From Pholis gunnellus (lineage: Eukaryota > Chordata > Actinopteri > Perciformes > Pholidae), in contig OU342822.1 of NCBI GenBank assembly GCA_910591455.2, positions 14,190,154-14,254,153 on the forward strand: a stretch of DNA of 64,000 nt. The letters run 5' to 3'. The translations under genes and the position numbers were made by a program. The notes under the pieces were generated by a model. It saw only the letters and a program-made list of their open reading frames with translations. It did no database searches and was not told the DNA's origin. Of this stretch, positions 36,821-48,723 are shown piece by piece (position 1 is the stretch's first letter; each line of letters begins with the position of its first letter).

Positions 36821-36835
36821 AGCGCCATCTAGTGG
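36821..36835 (-). promoter_or_regulatory. Candidate CTCF site between jdp2 and lrrc74a
   Basis: On the minus strand CCACTAGATGGCGCT matches the 15-base CTCF core consensus CCASYAGRKGGCRSY at every position. It sits between the end of the Fos-jdp2 segment and the lrrc74a gene, where an insulator would make sense. Occupancy is not known. Confidence 0.5.
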
Positions 36836-37429
36836 AACATTCCGCGAACTGCATGGTTTATAGCCTGATAAATCAATTCGACTTTACAATACTGATCGAT
36901 ATGTGGTCACATACTATAAAGACAAACGGCTAATATTTACATATCCGTACATCACATATTTTTCAACCGTTATGTCCTTTGAAAATATGAACTACGTAGT
37001 AACAACCGTTGGTTTCCTCTGGTTCCTCATATTTCTTTAACACGTTACACTTGAGAAAGTGACAAAACTCGCTCAGGTAAGCTGGTTTCTCTATTCTGAA
37101 CAATAAAGAAACTTTAACGATACATTTTAACATGAAAGCGTTTTAAAATATTCGTTTTAAATGAATGTAAAGGTCCGCTCTTTCGACGTTGGTCTGCTTA
37201 ACTTGCCTCCGTGGTCGCACAACTGAGGCGTCACCAAACCGCATGTTAACAGCGATTAACTATCGATTTGTAACTCGGTATAAAGTGTGAGTTTAAACGG
37301 TCTCATACTGTATTTCTAATGTATTTCGGCTCACACTGCGACAGAAAACCTCCAGTAAAAGCTCACAGCTCTCTCCTCCGTTTGGCGCAGGCGTAGTGCA
37401 GATACAGGTGAGCTGGTGGCTTAATTGTG

Positions 37430-40400
37430 ATGGATCACAGTGAGGAGGTCGCCGAGGAGGAGCAGCGAGAGGAGGTCACCGAGGAGGAGCGAGAGGAGGT
37501 CACCGAGGAGGAGCAGCGAGAGGAGGTCACCGAGGAGGAGCAGCTAGAGGAGGTCACCGAGGAGGAGCAGCGAGAGGAGGTCACCGAGGAGGAGAAGCAA
37601 CCATCTGATCAGACAGGCCTGGCCACAGGAAGCCAGGACCAGGTGGCGAAGCCAACCGAGGGTCAAGACAGTGGAGATGAGTGGGACACTGATCTGGAAA
37701 CAGACAGTAGGTTAAAATAAACCATAATTCATTGACAATGGATGCCTAGTCTTCAACCCATTCACCTCTTTCTGCTGTCGTCCCTCTTTTGTTGTTGTTT
37801 CTTTCAGATGACACCAATGAGAACCAGAGTTTGACCCGTGCAGAGCAGTACCTGCAGGCCTGTCAGTGGACGGGCTCCATTCCCGTGTCCTCCTTCCTCC
37901 GTAACTTGGGTGAAGCCAATCTCAACCTGAACCACTATGGAGTGGGACCGCTGGGAGCCAAAGCTCTGGCCATAGCTCTGCAAGTAGGGCTTACATCTCT
38001 TCATCTATATTCACTATTATGACAGATTTTAGTACAATAATCACCAAAATTACATTAAGTTATGGATGGGTTCAGCTAAGAGTTTGTTCCCTTTGTATAT
38101 TTTTTATTTACGTTATAGCTGTGTACAGAGAAAACATTTATTTTGTTCACGTTTTAGAATGACATCGATGTTACAAACCTTGAGCTGGAGGACAACGCAC
38201 TTCAGGCCGAGGGGACACAGTATCTGATGGAAATGCTTCTAAACAACTCGACCATCCAGAGTCTAGTTAGTAACTATTCTCAAACTATCGAATACATCCG
38301 TTCTGAACTGCAAGAACGGCTCATTTTTTTTTATTTGATCGATTCTATTTATACTAAATGCTCACTTCCGTCTCAAAATGACTGAATGTCTTCATGTCAG
38401 AATCTTTCCAACAACCAGCTGCACCTTGAAGGAGCAAAACTCATCTCCAAAATGCTGTCAGACAATTACTACGTACAATCCATCAAACTCTCAGGTGATC
38501 AAGTCTTGCACCTGTCAACACATTTGTATGTGCACCTCTGTAACACAATGGAAATAAGTGAACTCTCTTTTTTTTTTTTAACTAGTAATTAAATTAATTT
38601 CCACTTCTTCACTTAGGAAATGATTTTGATGATTCTTCTGTGAAATACCTTGCGGATGCTTTAAAGGTTAGTACAAAGAATGATCCGTTGACTCCGTGCA
38701 AAAGAACATTTGAGCTCATGAACACATCCCATCTGATGAAGGTTTGCATAAAGCTTCATCGGTTTCTTTTATCCTTAGGGTGACTACGTAGTCAAGGAGC
38801 TGGACCTCAGTCACAACAAGATCTGTGGTACAGAAGGACAAAACCTGGGTGACATGTTAGGTACAGTAGTTCATCTTAGGAGAATGTCGCCGCTGACGCC
38901 AAATCCTTATCCCACAAAGCTCACATATAAACTAAAGCGATATTAAAACTATTGTGCATATTTTTTCCACCTTTCAAAAGAGGATAAAACATTGACACTG
39001 ATTCCCCACTAAAGGTTCCTTTTCGTTCCTGTTTTTCAACCCCTGCTGATTCATTGACAGGTCCTGCTCCCTCTGTGCTATGTCTGTCCCATATGATACA
39101 AAGAAGTGGTGACATAACCTTCACGGGTCCAGTTGTGGTGATGGCAAATAACCACATCGTCAAAAACTCACAACATGTGCGCTACAGCGAACCACATCGG
39201 CCCTTCAGCTGGATACTTGTCTGACAGTAATGGGAATTCTAACAAACCATTTGTTTGTGTTTCCCATGCAAATATATATAAACAACAGTACATATTGTAA
39301 TTGTCAGTCCGTCCCCAAAATCCCTGAAGTTTAAAGATATATTTAGCAGTCAAAACGAACACTGAGGATATATACTACTGTATAGACAGATTTTACATCA
39401 AAAGTTCATTTTATATTTCAGTTTGACTTTAAAAAGACTTCATGAATAATGTGTGGGTTCAAGTCTGAAATCTGATGTGACCTTTTGCATTTGTTTCCTC
39501 TTTCTCAAAGCCACAAATCTAGGTATGGAAGTCCTAAATTTGAGCTGGAACCATCTTTGTAAGGACGGTGCTGTGGCTTTGAGTGCTGGACTGAAGGTGA
39601 CATATATATATATTCTACGGCCCGTTTTCCCATCCCAGCTGTTTGTCACTCACATTTTCCTTTTCTTCTTCTTCAGGGGAACTCGACTCTGAAGCAGCTG
39701 CAGCTGTCGTGGAACAGTTTTGGCCCCATCGAGGCAGAGTCACTGGGTGAAGCGCTGAAACACAACAGCACGCTGGTGCTGCTGGACCTCAGCAGCAACC
39801 TCATAGACGATCAGGCCGTGGCGCTCCTCTGCCCGGGCCTGGCCACCAACGCCACCCTCAGGGTCTTCAAGGTGAGCGGTCGAAAGGGGGAATCGCGACG
39901 CGCTGGTATCGCTATGTTGCGTTTGATCGGCATTATTAAATTCATGTTTGTTAAATGTGAGATTTGGCGTTTCTGTATTCTGTTCAGCTCTCCCATAACC
40001 CACTGACAAATATTGGAGCTCTGTCGCTGCTCAAAACAATTACAGAAAACAAGAACTCAGCCGTGGAGGAGATGGATATTTCTGTAAGTGCATGAAAAAC
40101 TATTTTCACCTCAGCATATGAATCTTGTCTGTATGTGAATATGTGATGATTTCATCTGACTGCAGTACGTTTTTTATACATTCTGACGATGTGTGTGTGT
40201 GTGTGTGTCGTGCAGACAGTTTTTGTTTGTGAGACCTTTGTAAAGCTGCTGGGAGAAGCCCGTCAGAGGCGTCCTGGTCTGGATGTTCGGCACAACGTCA
40301 TGAGCTCCGTCACCAGGAGCGTGTCGGCCCTCCGGGTCTTTCAGGTGAGCGGTCGGGAAGACAGAGAAATCTGGTGACTGATGCGTTTAGAACTGGGGTA

Positions 40401-41292
40401 CCAAGAAGACTGCGTTTAAGCTCAAGACCTTACAGAAATTGTCTAAAGCATTGTAAAAAGAAAAAAAAAGGATATCTTCTGTGCATGTGTACTCATGAAA
40501 CATGATCCGGTTTCTTCCCTAGGAATTCCTCGCAGAGCGAAATGAGAGCATCATGGACTTCTTCCAAGCGTTGGATAAAGAAGGAACCATGAATGTCCCC
40601 ACCTCAGCCTTCAGGAATGCTGTAAAGGTCATCATATATTCATATACATCATTAATAAGTACTTAGCTGGTTTGAAGTGTTCAGATATCCACTATTATAT
40701 GGATGAGCAATGGAGCAGATGATGTTGTCGTGCATGCAGGAAGCGAACGCACCTCTGGATCAGCGGCAGCTCGAGTGGTTGATCAAGAAGTTTGATAAGA
40801 AGTGCACAGCCACCATCATCTACAGGTTAGTCTGTGAACGGGTGTACGTAGCATCGTATTAGTAGTCCGTTATTTACCATGAAAAGTACTGTTAATGCTA
40901 GTCAGGAAGAAACCCAAACCGCAGTAACTTTTTTCATTTAATAAATCCCAGCTCTAGGTTTGTATTGGACCAAAGTTATTAGTTTTAAAAGGGCCAGGTT
41001 ACACACATTAAAAAGAAAACATGCTTTCCCTCTTTGCCTTTCGCTGCCTAACCACCCAAATTGTTTCAGATTTATTTGCCTGGATTTTGAAACCTGAATA
41101 AATTTTTTATTTCATTAGTTTAAATGGGAAAACATGTTTCTTTTTCTTCATTGCTTGACAAAACAATCCTAACTCAAGGTTCACTTACAAGCTTTTTGTC
41201 GAGCTTTTAAACAGAACTCATGGTCTTCAGTGCATGGAGTTTGCTCAGTTGTCATCTCTCTTTGTTGCAGTCAGTTTGCCGGGCTGTCATAG
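37430..41292 (+). CDS. lrrc74a: Leucine-rich repeat protein 74A, 13 coding exons, 501 aa
   Basis: Ribonuclease-inhibitor type leucine-rich repeat protein of unknown biochemical role. Exons: 37430-37706, 37808-37983, 38158-38265, 38401-38494, 38617-38666, 38779-38860, 39511-39596, 39677-39871, 39988-40083, 40216-40344, 40523-40627, 40740-40825, 41271-41292. All junctions are GT-AG and phases agree, giving 501 aa against about 488 in human. The N-terminus is a Glu-rich tandem repeat followed by DEWDTDLETDNDTNENQS. Residues from about 120 to 380 are LRRs (NLNHYGVGPLGAKALA, NLELEDNALQAEGTQ, NLSNNQLHLEGAKL, ELDLSHNKICGTEGQ, VLNLSWNHLCKDGA, LDLSSNLIDDQAV). The end (FFQALDKEGTMNVPTSAF, LIKKFDKKCTATIIYSQF) resembles a degenerate EF-hand pair. 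Symbol chosen over LRRC74B because LRRC74A is the paralogue on human 14q24.3. Confidence 0.88.
37442..37597 (+). repeat. lrrc74a: Coding minisatellite in lrrc74a exon 1
   Basis: Six tandem units of 24 or 27 bases (core GAGGAGGTCACCGAGGAGGA) encode EEVTEEEQR-type nonapeptides or octapeptides. Units differ by single bases and by loss of one codon; unit length is always a multiple of three, so the frame is kept. The tract is likely to vary in copy number between individuals. Confidence 0.9.
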
Positions 41293-41336
41293 ACACAGAG
41301 ACGTACAGCACGCAGAGGATTAGGTAGACGTCTTCA

Positions 41337-41342
41337 AATAAA
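41337..41342 (+). terminator. lrrc74a: lrrc74a polyadenylation signal
   Basis: AATAAA 45 bases after the lrrc74a stop codon, followed by a GT-rich stretch near 41363, implying a very short 3' UTR. Confidence 0.65.
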
Positions 41343-44066
41343 ACTTAATGGAGTCTCTTATTTGATTGTGTTCTTTATATGCTCGCAGTGGGACTTTGCA
41401 AATTCAGTAGGTCCTCCTTTCCCCCCCATACAGCTCTCAATTTCACATTTTTTTGCAAAATAATTTAAGCATAATTAGAGATACTCAAAAAGGAGGTTCA
41501 GCTGACCTCACAAACCCAATGGTAATGTGCACCACTGACAGGTGTATCCTAATAATATCCCCTCCCATCTCCTTCCACCGTGGTCCTTAGCTCAACCCAA
41601 TTCTGTCCGGCATGAATACTTGAACCTCTGACACCAACCAGCTGCACCCACCTGAGCACCGCCAGCTGTGCCTGCGGCTGGGCCACGGGGTCCTCTGCCT
41701 CATTCTCTCCGTCCAAAAATAATCTTCTGGTATGACAACAGAACAGAGGAGGAAGAAGAAGAGAGCTGGCGTCCATATCAAAGGAGCGAGAGGAGAAAAA
41801 GAATAGGGCCAGATGCAAGCTAGTTGTTTCGACCACACTGGTTAGCGTTGAATGAAACGGCCTGTAAAGGAAACGGCGCCGTTATGAATATGCATCGCTT
41901 ATATGCAGGCCCTGCAGAGTGGGTTTATTAAGGGGGAATTGTCTCAAGGTGCGATATCCCACAGTGCATTTTGTTTCCGCCTGGTGGCTCCAGCGGTAAC
42001 CACAGAGGAGACAAAGACAGGACGCACCGTCTCACCCGCACCTCGTTATTGACTCGTGTGTAAACGGCTTGACACCTAATATTGTGGGTCGCGAGGACAT
42101 GGGACAACTCTTTTAAACTAACATCCCATTTCATTTATATATCATTATATAGTTTTCCTTAAAGGGGACTTTGTGAAGACGTCCGTGTGAAATGTCGAAT
42201 CCAGCGCTTACCCTGATGTCTCCTTGTTCCTGCATCTCAATAAAAAGATGAGGCAAAGAAATTGGTCATTTTAAATTCATCACTCATCCTTTTCTTTTAA
42301 TCAAATAAAACACACTTTGTTAATTTCCTCCATGTTTGTCTCAACTTCCTCTGTGAGTCCTGTTCTGGGGGAAGTTTTACTTTCCTTCATGTAACTGGAA
42401 CTCCTGCCGCTATTTCATGCTTTTCTGTTCATATCTGAAGAGAGCCCAGATAATAATAAATAATAACACACCTAATGCCGTTATGCTTTTGGTCCATTTG
42501 TTGCTGTAAAACCTGTTGTGGTAATTTGGCCCCGACTGCATTCATGAGGGATGCGTTCAGAATTAACAGCAGGATGTTAGTTAGAATGAGTTCGTACAAG
42601 CTTACGAGGTTTATTCATTTGACTAAATGTGCGACGCTGTAGAGTACATCAAAGCCTTTACTCTTTAACTTGACATGGTGTACTCAATAATAAGTTTAAG
42701 TGTAAACTTAAACTCAAAGCACACTTTTTTCCCCCCCGATTGGACTAAAAGACAATTCTTTATATAAAATTGATATAATTAGCGATTTAAAAGACAGAAT
42801 AATTTAGGTAAATGATCCCTCTGATGTGGTTTAATGAAAACAAACAGCTAGCTGCCAATTCCTAATGGGCCATCTTTCATCTGAATGGACACAAAGACTT
42901 AAAACCCACATCTTATCGAGCAGCGCAATTGGAAATTCACAAATTTGGCCAAATTTTGAAGACGAAACAAAAAACCTGCCAACAAACCCTTCAGATATCT
43001 ATGCACCCACTGGCACAGGTTGCCAATTAACATGATCTCGAAAGCGCTAATGGAATCTTGAGCGGTAATAAATAATTAAATTAAAGGGACCCTTGTATCA
43101 TTGTTTGCTGCATTCAGGCCCATTAGGACCTCCAGTATTCTCATGGTAATCTAATGTTTGGGGTTTTTTTGTGGTCTCATAATGAATTCTGTGTTTTTTC
43201 CTCCAAACAGTGTTGTTCAGACATTTGTGTAGGTGCTGGCAGAGAAACAAAGACGTACATCGGGACCCTTTGTCTCCTGTGATTATTAAAGTAAACAGAA
43301 ATACTGAAGGGGTGTCGTACACAGCTGCACACACTTGAGCCTGTGTTTGTGAAGTGGGAGAAAGGGCCAAGCAACCCTGAAGACTTCGTCAGAGAACATC
43401 CCATTATTTGGAGCTTCTCGAGGGCCGAGCGACGGGCCGGCTAATGAGGCTTTGAAGATCGGTCTTCGGCACAGAATTCATCCGCAGCAGAGAGTTTTTT
43501 CGGGGAGCAAAATAGATTTGGCACGAGATTAAATGCTTCAGCCAAGACCGGCCATGAAGACCTTCCCTGCCTCCGCCTTGTGCTTTTATTATGACATCGA
43601 TATCATTTTTGAGTTTGTTCTTAGTTGAGTTTGGGCCTTACGGTGAAAAGTTCAGGTTCTCTCGTTGTACTATTGCCATCGTTTGGTCTTCAGACATTTT
43701 CAGGAAACACTTTTAAAATGCTCATCACGAGTTCCCAGAGCTCAATACGACACATTCAAAATGTCTTGTGTGAATAACGATATTCACAACCCAAAGAGAT
43801 TCAATGTAAAAAAATCATACAAACTAAAGCAGGAAACTTCACATTTGGGAAACTGGAACCTGTACTTTTAATTAATGTATTAGTCACTTGATAGAAAAAG
43901 AGTCGACGTAATGTTTCAACTCCAGTAAACCATTGTTTGAAATACAGCATGTACAAAGTCTGTGAAGTAAATGTGCGAGACAGATTTCAGTAAAGAAAAC
44001 TCTTGATGTTTAATGTTTAAAATTGTTTCTTTAAATAGATACAAGTATTTTATATATATATATATG

Positions 44067-44104
<38 letters not shown>

Positions 44105-44900
44105 ATAGCACAATGAAAATCTCAACATAAAAACCTGCTGCCAAATTGTGCTTTTTGAACACGATTCCAGACATGTTGAAGTGTTTTGTACAGTTTCTGA
44201 GTGTTGTTGTTTTTTATTTTTACTAAGAGCTCGTAGTGGTTTGATCAACATTTAAAGACTTTGATGGTCAAAGAATCTGCGATGCAGTTTTAAAGCAAAA
44301 TCAAAATGATACAGGACACGGATGAATATGTTCCATACAAAGACCTGGTGTCCCGGTCACCGGTTTCGTTTCTTCAGACTGTTGCTAGTAACAATTACTA
44401 TCAGCAAACCAAGAAATTCTTTCAATCCTGTGTTAACATGAAAACATCTTGAACTAATTTTGTGTGAGCTCCGCTGTGGAAAAAAAGGGGCTAAAAGGGG
44501 CACCGACTAACGAGCAGGGGAGAAAGTAACGCAGCCAAATGCTGCCTGGAAAAGCCATTTACTTTTACGATTGCACGAATGTGACAAGGACGCAGCGAGT
44601 GTTTATCTACTGCCTCGTATTTTCACCTGAAGAGCTCACGGGTATAACAACACACCCATGTGCGAGTTATCTTCAACTTTTTAAGCCCGTGTGCCAATTT
44701 CTGTCCTAAGACGTGTAACGTAAATGTGAGTAAATTCAAATGTAGCAAAAAAAATGACGGACGGAAGATGGCAAGCAGTCTTTCTGCTTTGTTAACGTCG
44801 CCAAAGCCCATTTTAAACGTATAATACCACGTATTTAAGCTTGATATGAGTGCGTCAACTCAACCTCGTTATACCCAAGAAGTCTGACTGAACGTTTAAA
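41343..44900. other. Intergenic DNA between lrrc74a and dlst (convergent genes)
   Basis: No supported gene. Open frames, including a 95-codon minus-strand frame near 41549-41836, show no family features. 42840-43600 has balanced, low-repeat sequence that could include conserved non-coding DNA. A (TA)n tract occupies 44050-44102. The right part may be dlst 3' UTR if a distal polyadenylation site is used. Confidence 0.5.
44050..44102. repeat. (TA)n microsatellite
   Basis: Nearly pure AT/TA dinucleotides with one TATGTATG interruption. Intergenic, downstream of dlst. Confidence 0.9.
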
Positions 44901-44916
44901 AAGGGACAGCAAAAGA

Positions 44917-44922
44917 TTTATT
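44917..44922 (-). terminator. dlst: Candidate proximal dlst polyadenylation signal
   Basis: AATAAA on the minus strand about 85 bases after the dlst stop codon. Further AATAAA words downstream (for example near 44212) may serve longer transcripts. Confidence 0.4.
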
Positions 44923-45005
44923 TTTTTTGTACGACTTGTGCGTGTTTTGTGACGTGGAGTTCGTTTTATGCAGCTTTAAATAAGAGTAATGTGGTGGCAG
45001 AAACA

Positions 45006-48000
45006 TCACATGTCCAGAAGCAGCACGCGGGGATCCTCCACCACCGCTTTGATCTTACGTAGGAAAATGACCGCTTCTCTGCCGTCAACCAGCCGGTGGT
45101 CGTACGTCAGCGCGATGTACATCATGGGCCGGATCTCAACCTGCCAAAGCAAAAAAAAATTAATTTGGAATTTGGAAAAGCAATAGATCCATATCAATAT
45201 GTCAGATCATTGAAGCAATGTTTCTTCATCTATGGACACATAACGCTCACCTTGCCATTGATGGCCACGGGTCGGTCGAAGATGCCGTGCATGCCCAGGA
45301 TGGCAGACTGTGGCGGGTTGATGATGGGCGTGCCGAACATGGAGCCAAACACGCCACCGTTGCTGATGGTGAAGGTGCCTCCGTCCATGTCTTCAACAGC
45401 AATGGCGTTGTTACGAGCCTGAGGCACACAACACAAAAGGCTTTCTCATTAAGTAGATATTGGTTGAATCAAAATTGCATTGCGGTCTAAAATGACAAGT
45501 ATCTGGGACACCTATTGCATCTTTTTACCTTTTCTCCCAACGCATTAATGGTTTTCTCAATGTCAGCAAAGTTCATGGTCTCCACGTTACGGATCACCGG
45601 TACAACAAGCCCCTAAACAAACACATGTGTATTCAATGTTACCCAGCATTCAGCAGCAACAGTTTTTAACACAAAAATGTAAAGTTTTATAGGAGGTAAA
45701 GTCCTACCTTTGGAGTAGCTACAGCGACGCTAATGTCTACATAATCCCTGTAGACGATCTCTTTGGTTGAATCGTCAATAACTGCAGGAAAACAACGGGG
45801 ATAAAGTTTAGAAAAACACACATAAAAACTATAATACTTGGCTAAGTTTATTTGAAGTAAAAGGTAAAACCAGTGGAAGTAAGCCGGCGTCGTCTTACCG
45901 GCATTGACAGCAGGTTGGTCAGTCAGAGCGTGAGCAGAAGCCTTCACAAACGCCGACATGAAACCCAGTTTGACGTTGTGCTTCTTTAAGAAAGCATCCT
46001 TATGGAGTTTCCTCATGTCCTGAATGTTGCTGAAGCATAATTGAGAAGGTATTAGAGCATGTGTTTAGTGAGGAAACACATTTTAATCTGTGGAGTCAAA
46101 TACATCCGATGATCGTAAATGAGACATTAGCGTGAAAAATGGCACACTTGAACTGTGAGCCAGGTTGTTCAGTGCGGAGGCTTGTAGTCCTAACAGGCTA
46201 CGGTTCAGACCAATGTAAATACTATGAAGAAAGTTGGAACAATCCGTTCAGGCTCACCCCATGTCCACCTCATTGAAGGTGGTCAACATGGCGCAGGTGG
46301 TCTGAGCCTCCTTTAGCCTCTGGGCGATCCTCAACCTCATACGGTTCATCTTCACCTGGACAGAAGAACAAACTTCACTGTTTCCAATATTAATGTAATA
46401 AAAGAAACAAAACCTGAGTGTGTCTGCAGTAGGTGTGTTACCCTGTTTTCTCCTCTCCCTGCTGATGTTACAGGAGCTGCAGCTGCAGCTGTGGGCTTGA
46501 TGGCAGAAACTTGATGAAGGTGGAAAGACAGAATGTGACAATAAGAGCCAGACTCAGATACATCCTGCACAGTTATATTAAATAAATGCTTTCTGCAGAA
46601 TGTGTATTCATATGATAAAGAAAGGAAACACACCAGGTTTGGCTTGTGCAGCCTGTGGAGGCACTGGTGGCACTGGAGGCATTGCAGTGGGAGCTGGAGC
46701 TGAAGCTGGAGGTGGAGGAGGTGGAGCTGCAGCCGGTGCCTCTGCTGCTGGGGAGGGAGCAGCTTTGGCGGGAACAGCTGTGGAAACACAAGTAAAAGAA
46801 GGACACATGTAGTACGAGTGTAATGATTCACAACTATGACATCAAGTATCAAAAATGTACTGTTTTGGTAATGGTCCTCAGGTATCACACTGCCTCCATC
46901 ATATTCAAAATAATACTATTTTGTTGATAATCAAGCTCACCTCCTTTCCGGAGTTTGAAGAGGGGCATCCCTGGTTCTACCCTTCCTCCATCGGACACCA
47001 ACAGTTCCTCAATTACACCAGCTGCTGGAGAGGGGACTGGTACCGAGGTCTGAAAGTACAAAAAAGTTTTTTTTTTCAAACTCTCTTTAAGAAGGAATAA
47101 ACAAATACCAGAGATGATTTTAGGGTTGATGGTCTTTCTTGTTCATACCTTGTCGGTCTCAATTTCACACACCACTTCATCTTCATTCACCGAGTCGCCC
47201 ACCGCTAAAACACAATCAATGAAAGAGCTTGGATTTGATTTGGCAGAAATACGATTACTTTAAACATTTGGCTCATTGGTAACAGAATGTATAATACCAA
47301 CAACATTTGACCTGAGATATGTTGACTCACCTTTCTCCCACCTCACATCCCCCTCTGAAACAGATTCTGCAAATGCCGGCGTTTTGACCATGACAACCTC
47401 GTCCCCTGTACAAAAACAACCACTGCTTTAACTGAAACACACAGTGGTCTTCAATGCATAATGTTGAGAAGCGTTGCAATACATACTGTGGACAGCAGAT
47501 GTCTTGAAGTATCTGATGTGGAAGACATTTGCTGAGGATGGAAATTCACATCTAAATGTAAAGGGGAAAAAAAAACAGTTACTTGCAAATGCAATTGTAC
47601 AAACCAAATCGTCACGTTCAAAGACAGAAGACAGAATGGGAGAAAGAACTTACGGTTGAGAATTTGTGTAAACTAGCTGGCTGCAGACGGGAAGGCCTTA
47701 AGAGGAGAAAAAGGAGAAAGAAAGAAAATCAACAACAACTGCTTCTCCTGAGGCTGAAACATGAGAGGAGTTCTCTCAGAGCTGCAATTAACCACTTGTG
47801 GGCTCCTAAGACCTTCGATAAGCATCACTTATTCTGCTTTGGATGATCCACTGACAAAGCTTGTTTATTCATGAGCAATACAAATTAAAACCGCAGGTTT
47901 TAGATGTTGCATTACTGACGAGGTTCTCAAACCAAGCTGAAGGTCAAGTCTCCTTCATCAGAAGCACACTCACCTGAAACACTTCGTCGGACCAGCACAT

Positions 48001-48690
48001 TATTTGCCTGAAAGCATAAAAAGGGGAACAATTAGTTTCATATGCATCTATTTATATATGTTGTTTGTGAATTTCTAATGGTTTTGGAAGCCTTCTAACT
48101 AAATCAACAGGAAATGAGGAACCGCCGTTGTCTCAACTTTCAGTGAAAGCACTGGAGTCTCCAGCGCTGACTGTAACGTTAACTGCGCTGCATGTTATGA
48201 GTCACGCCTGTGGGTATGTTGAGGGCAGGGCCTCGAGTGAAGAAGGCTGGTTCTGGCTGCTTTTTCCGTTGTTTGTCTGATGGAGTCGTTCGTTACTCAA
48301 ACCCTAAAGCCCGACTGAAGTGGGATGCCAGAGGAGGGTGGAGCAGTCATAAATTATTCTTCTACAGTAGATCGAGGCATGTGCAGACATGCAGCCATCA
48401 CGTTTCTTGAGTTTTTGGTTTCTCTGACTCACTAACCAGCTGGTGTTGATCATGAACCATGAAGAGCTGAGAGTCCCGATGAACCACCAACATATTTAGT
48501 TTAATCCGGGCTTTTGTCTTCTTGCATTAACTTTTTCAATCTGTTCTGTTTTAGTAGTTTCCTTAACAAACACTCTAGATTATTTATTTCACAAGACTTT
48601 CTTAATTAAAAATCTTTTGTGCCATTAAAGACACAAGGTAATGAAATGATACTGAAAGTAACGCAGTTTAACATAATCTCCCTGCAATAA

Positions 48691-48723
<33 letters not shown>

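Noticed and set aside
41549..41838. Overlapping 83- and 95-codon minus-strand frames downstream of lrrc74a
   Set aside because: No family features, splice structure or conserved motif; composition is like the surrounding DNA.
44050..44102. Regular repeats that might suggest a CRISPR-like array
   Set aside because: Simple AT dinucleotide microsatellite in a vertebrate genome; no spacers or repeat units.
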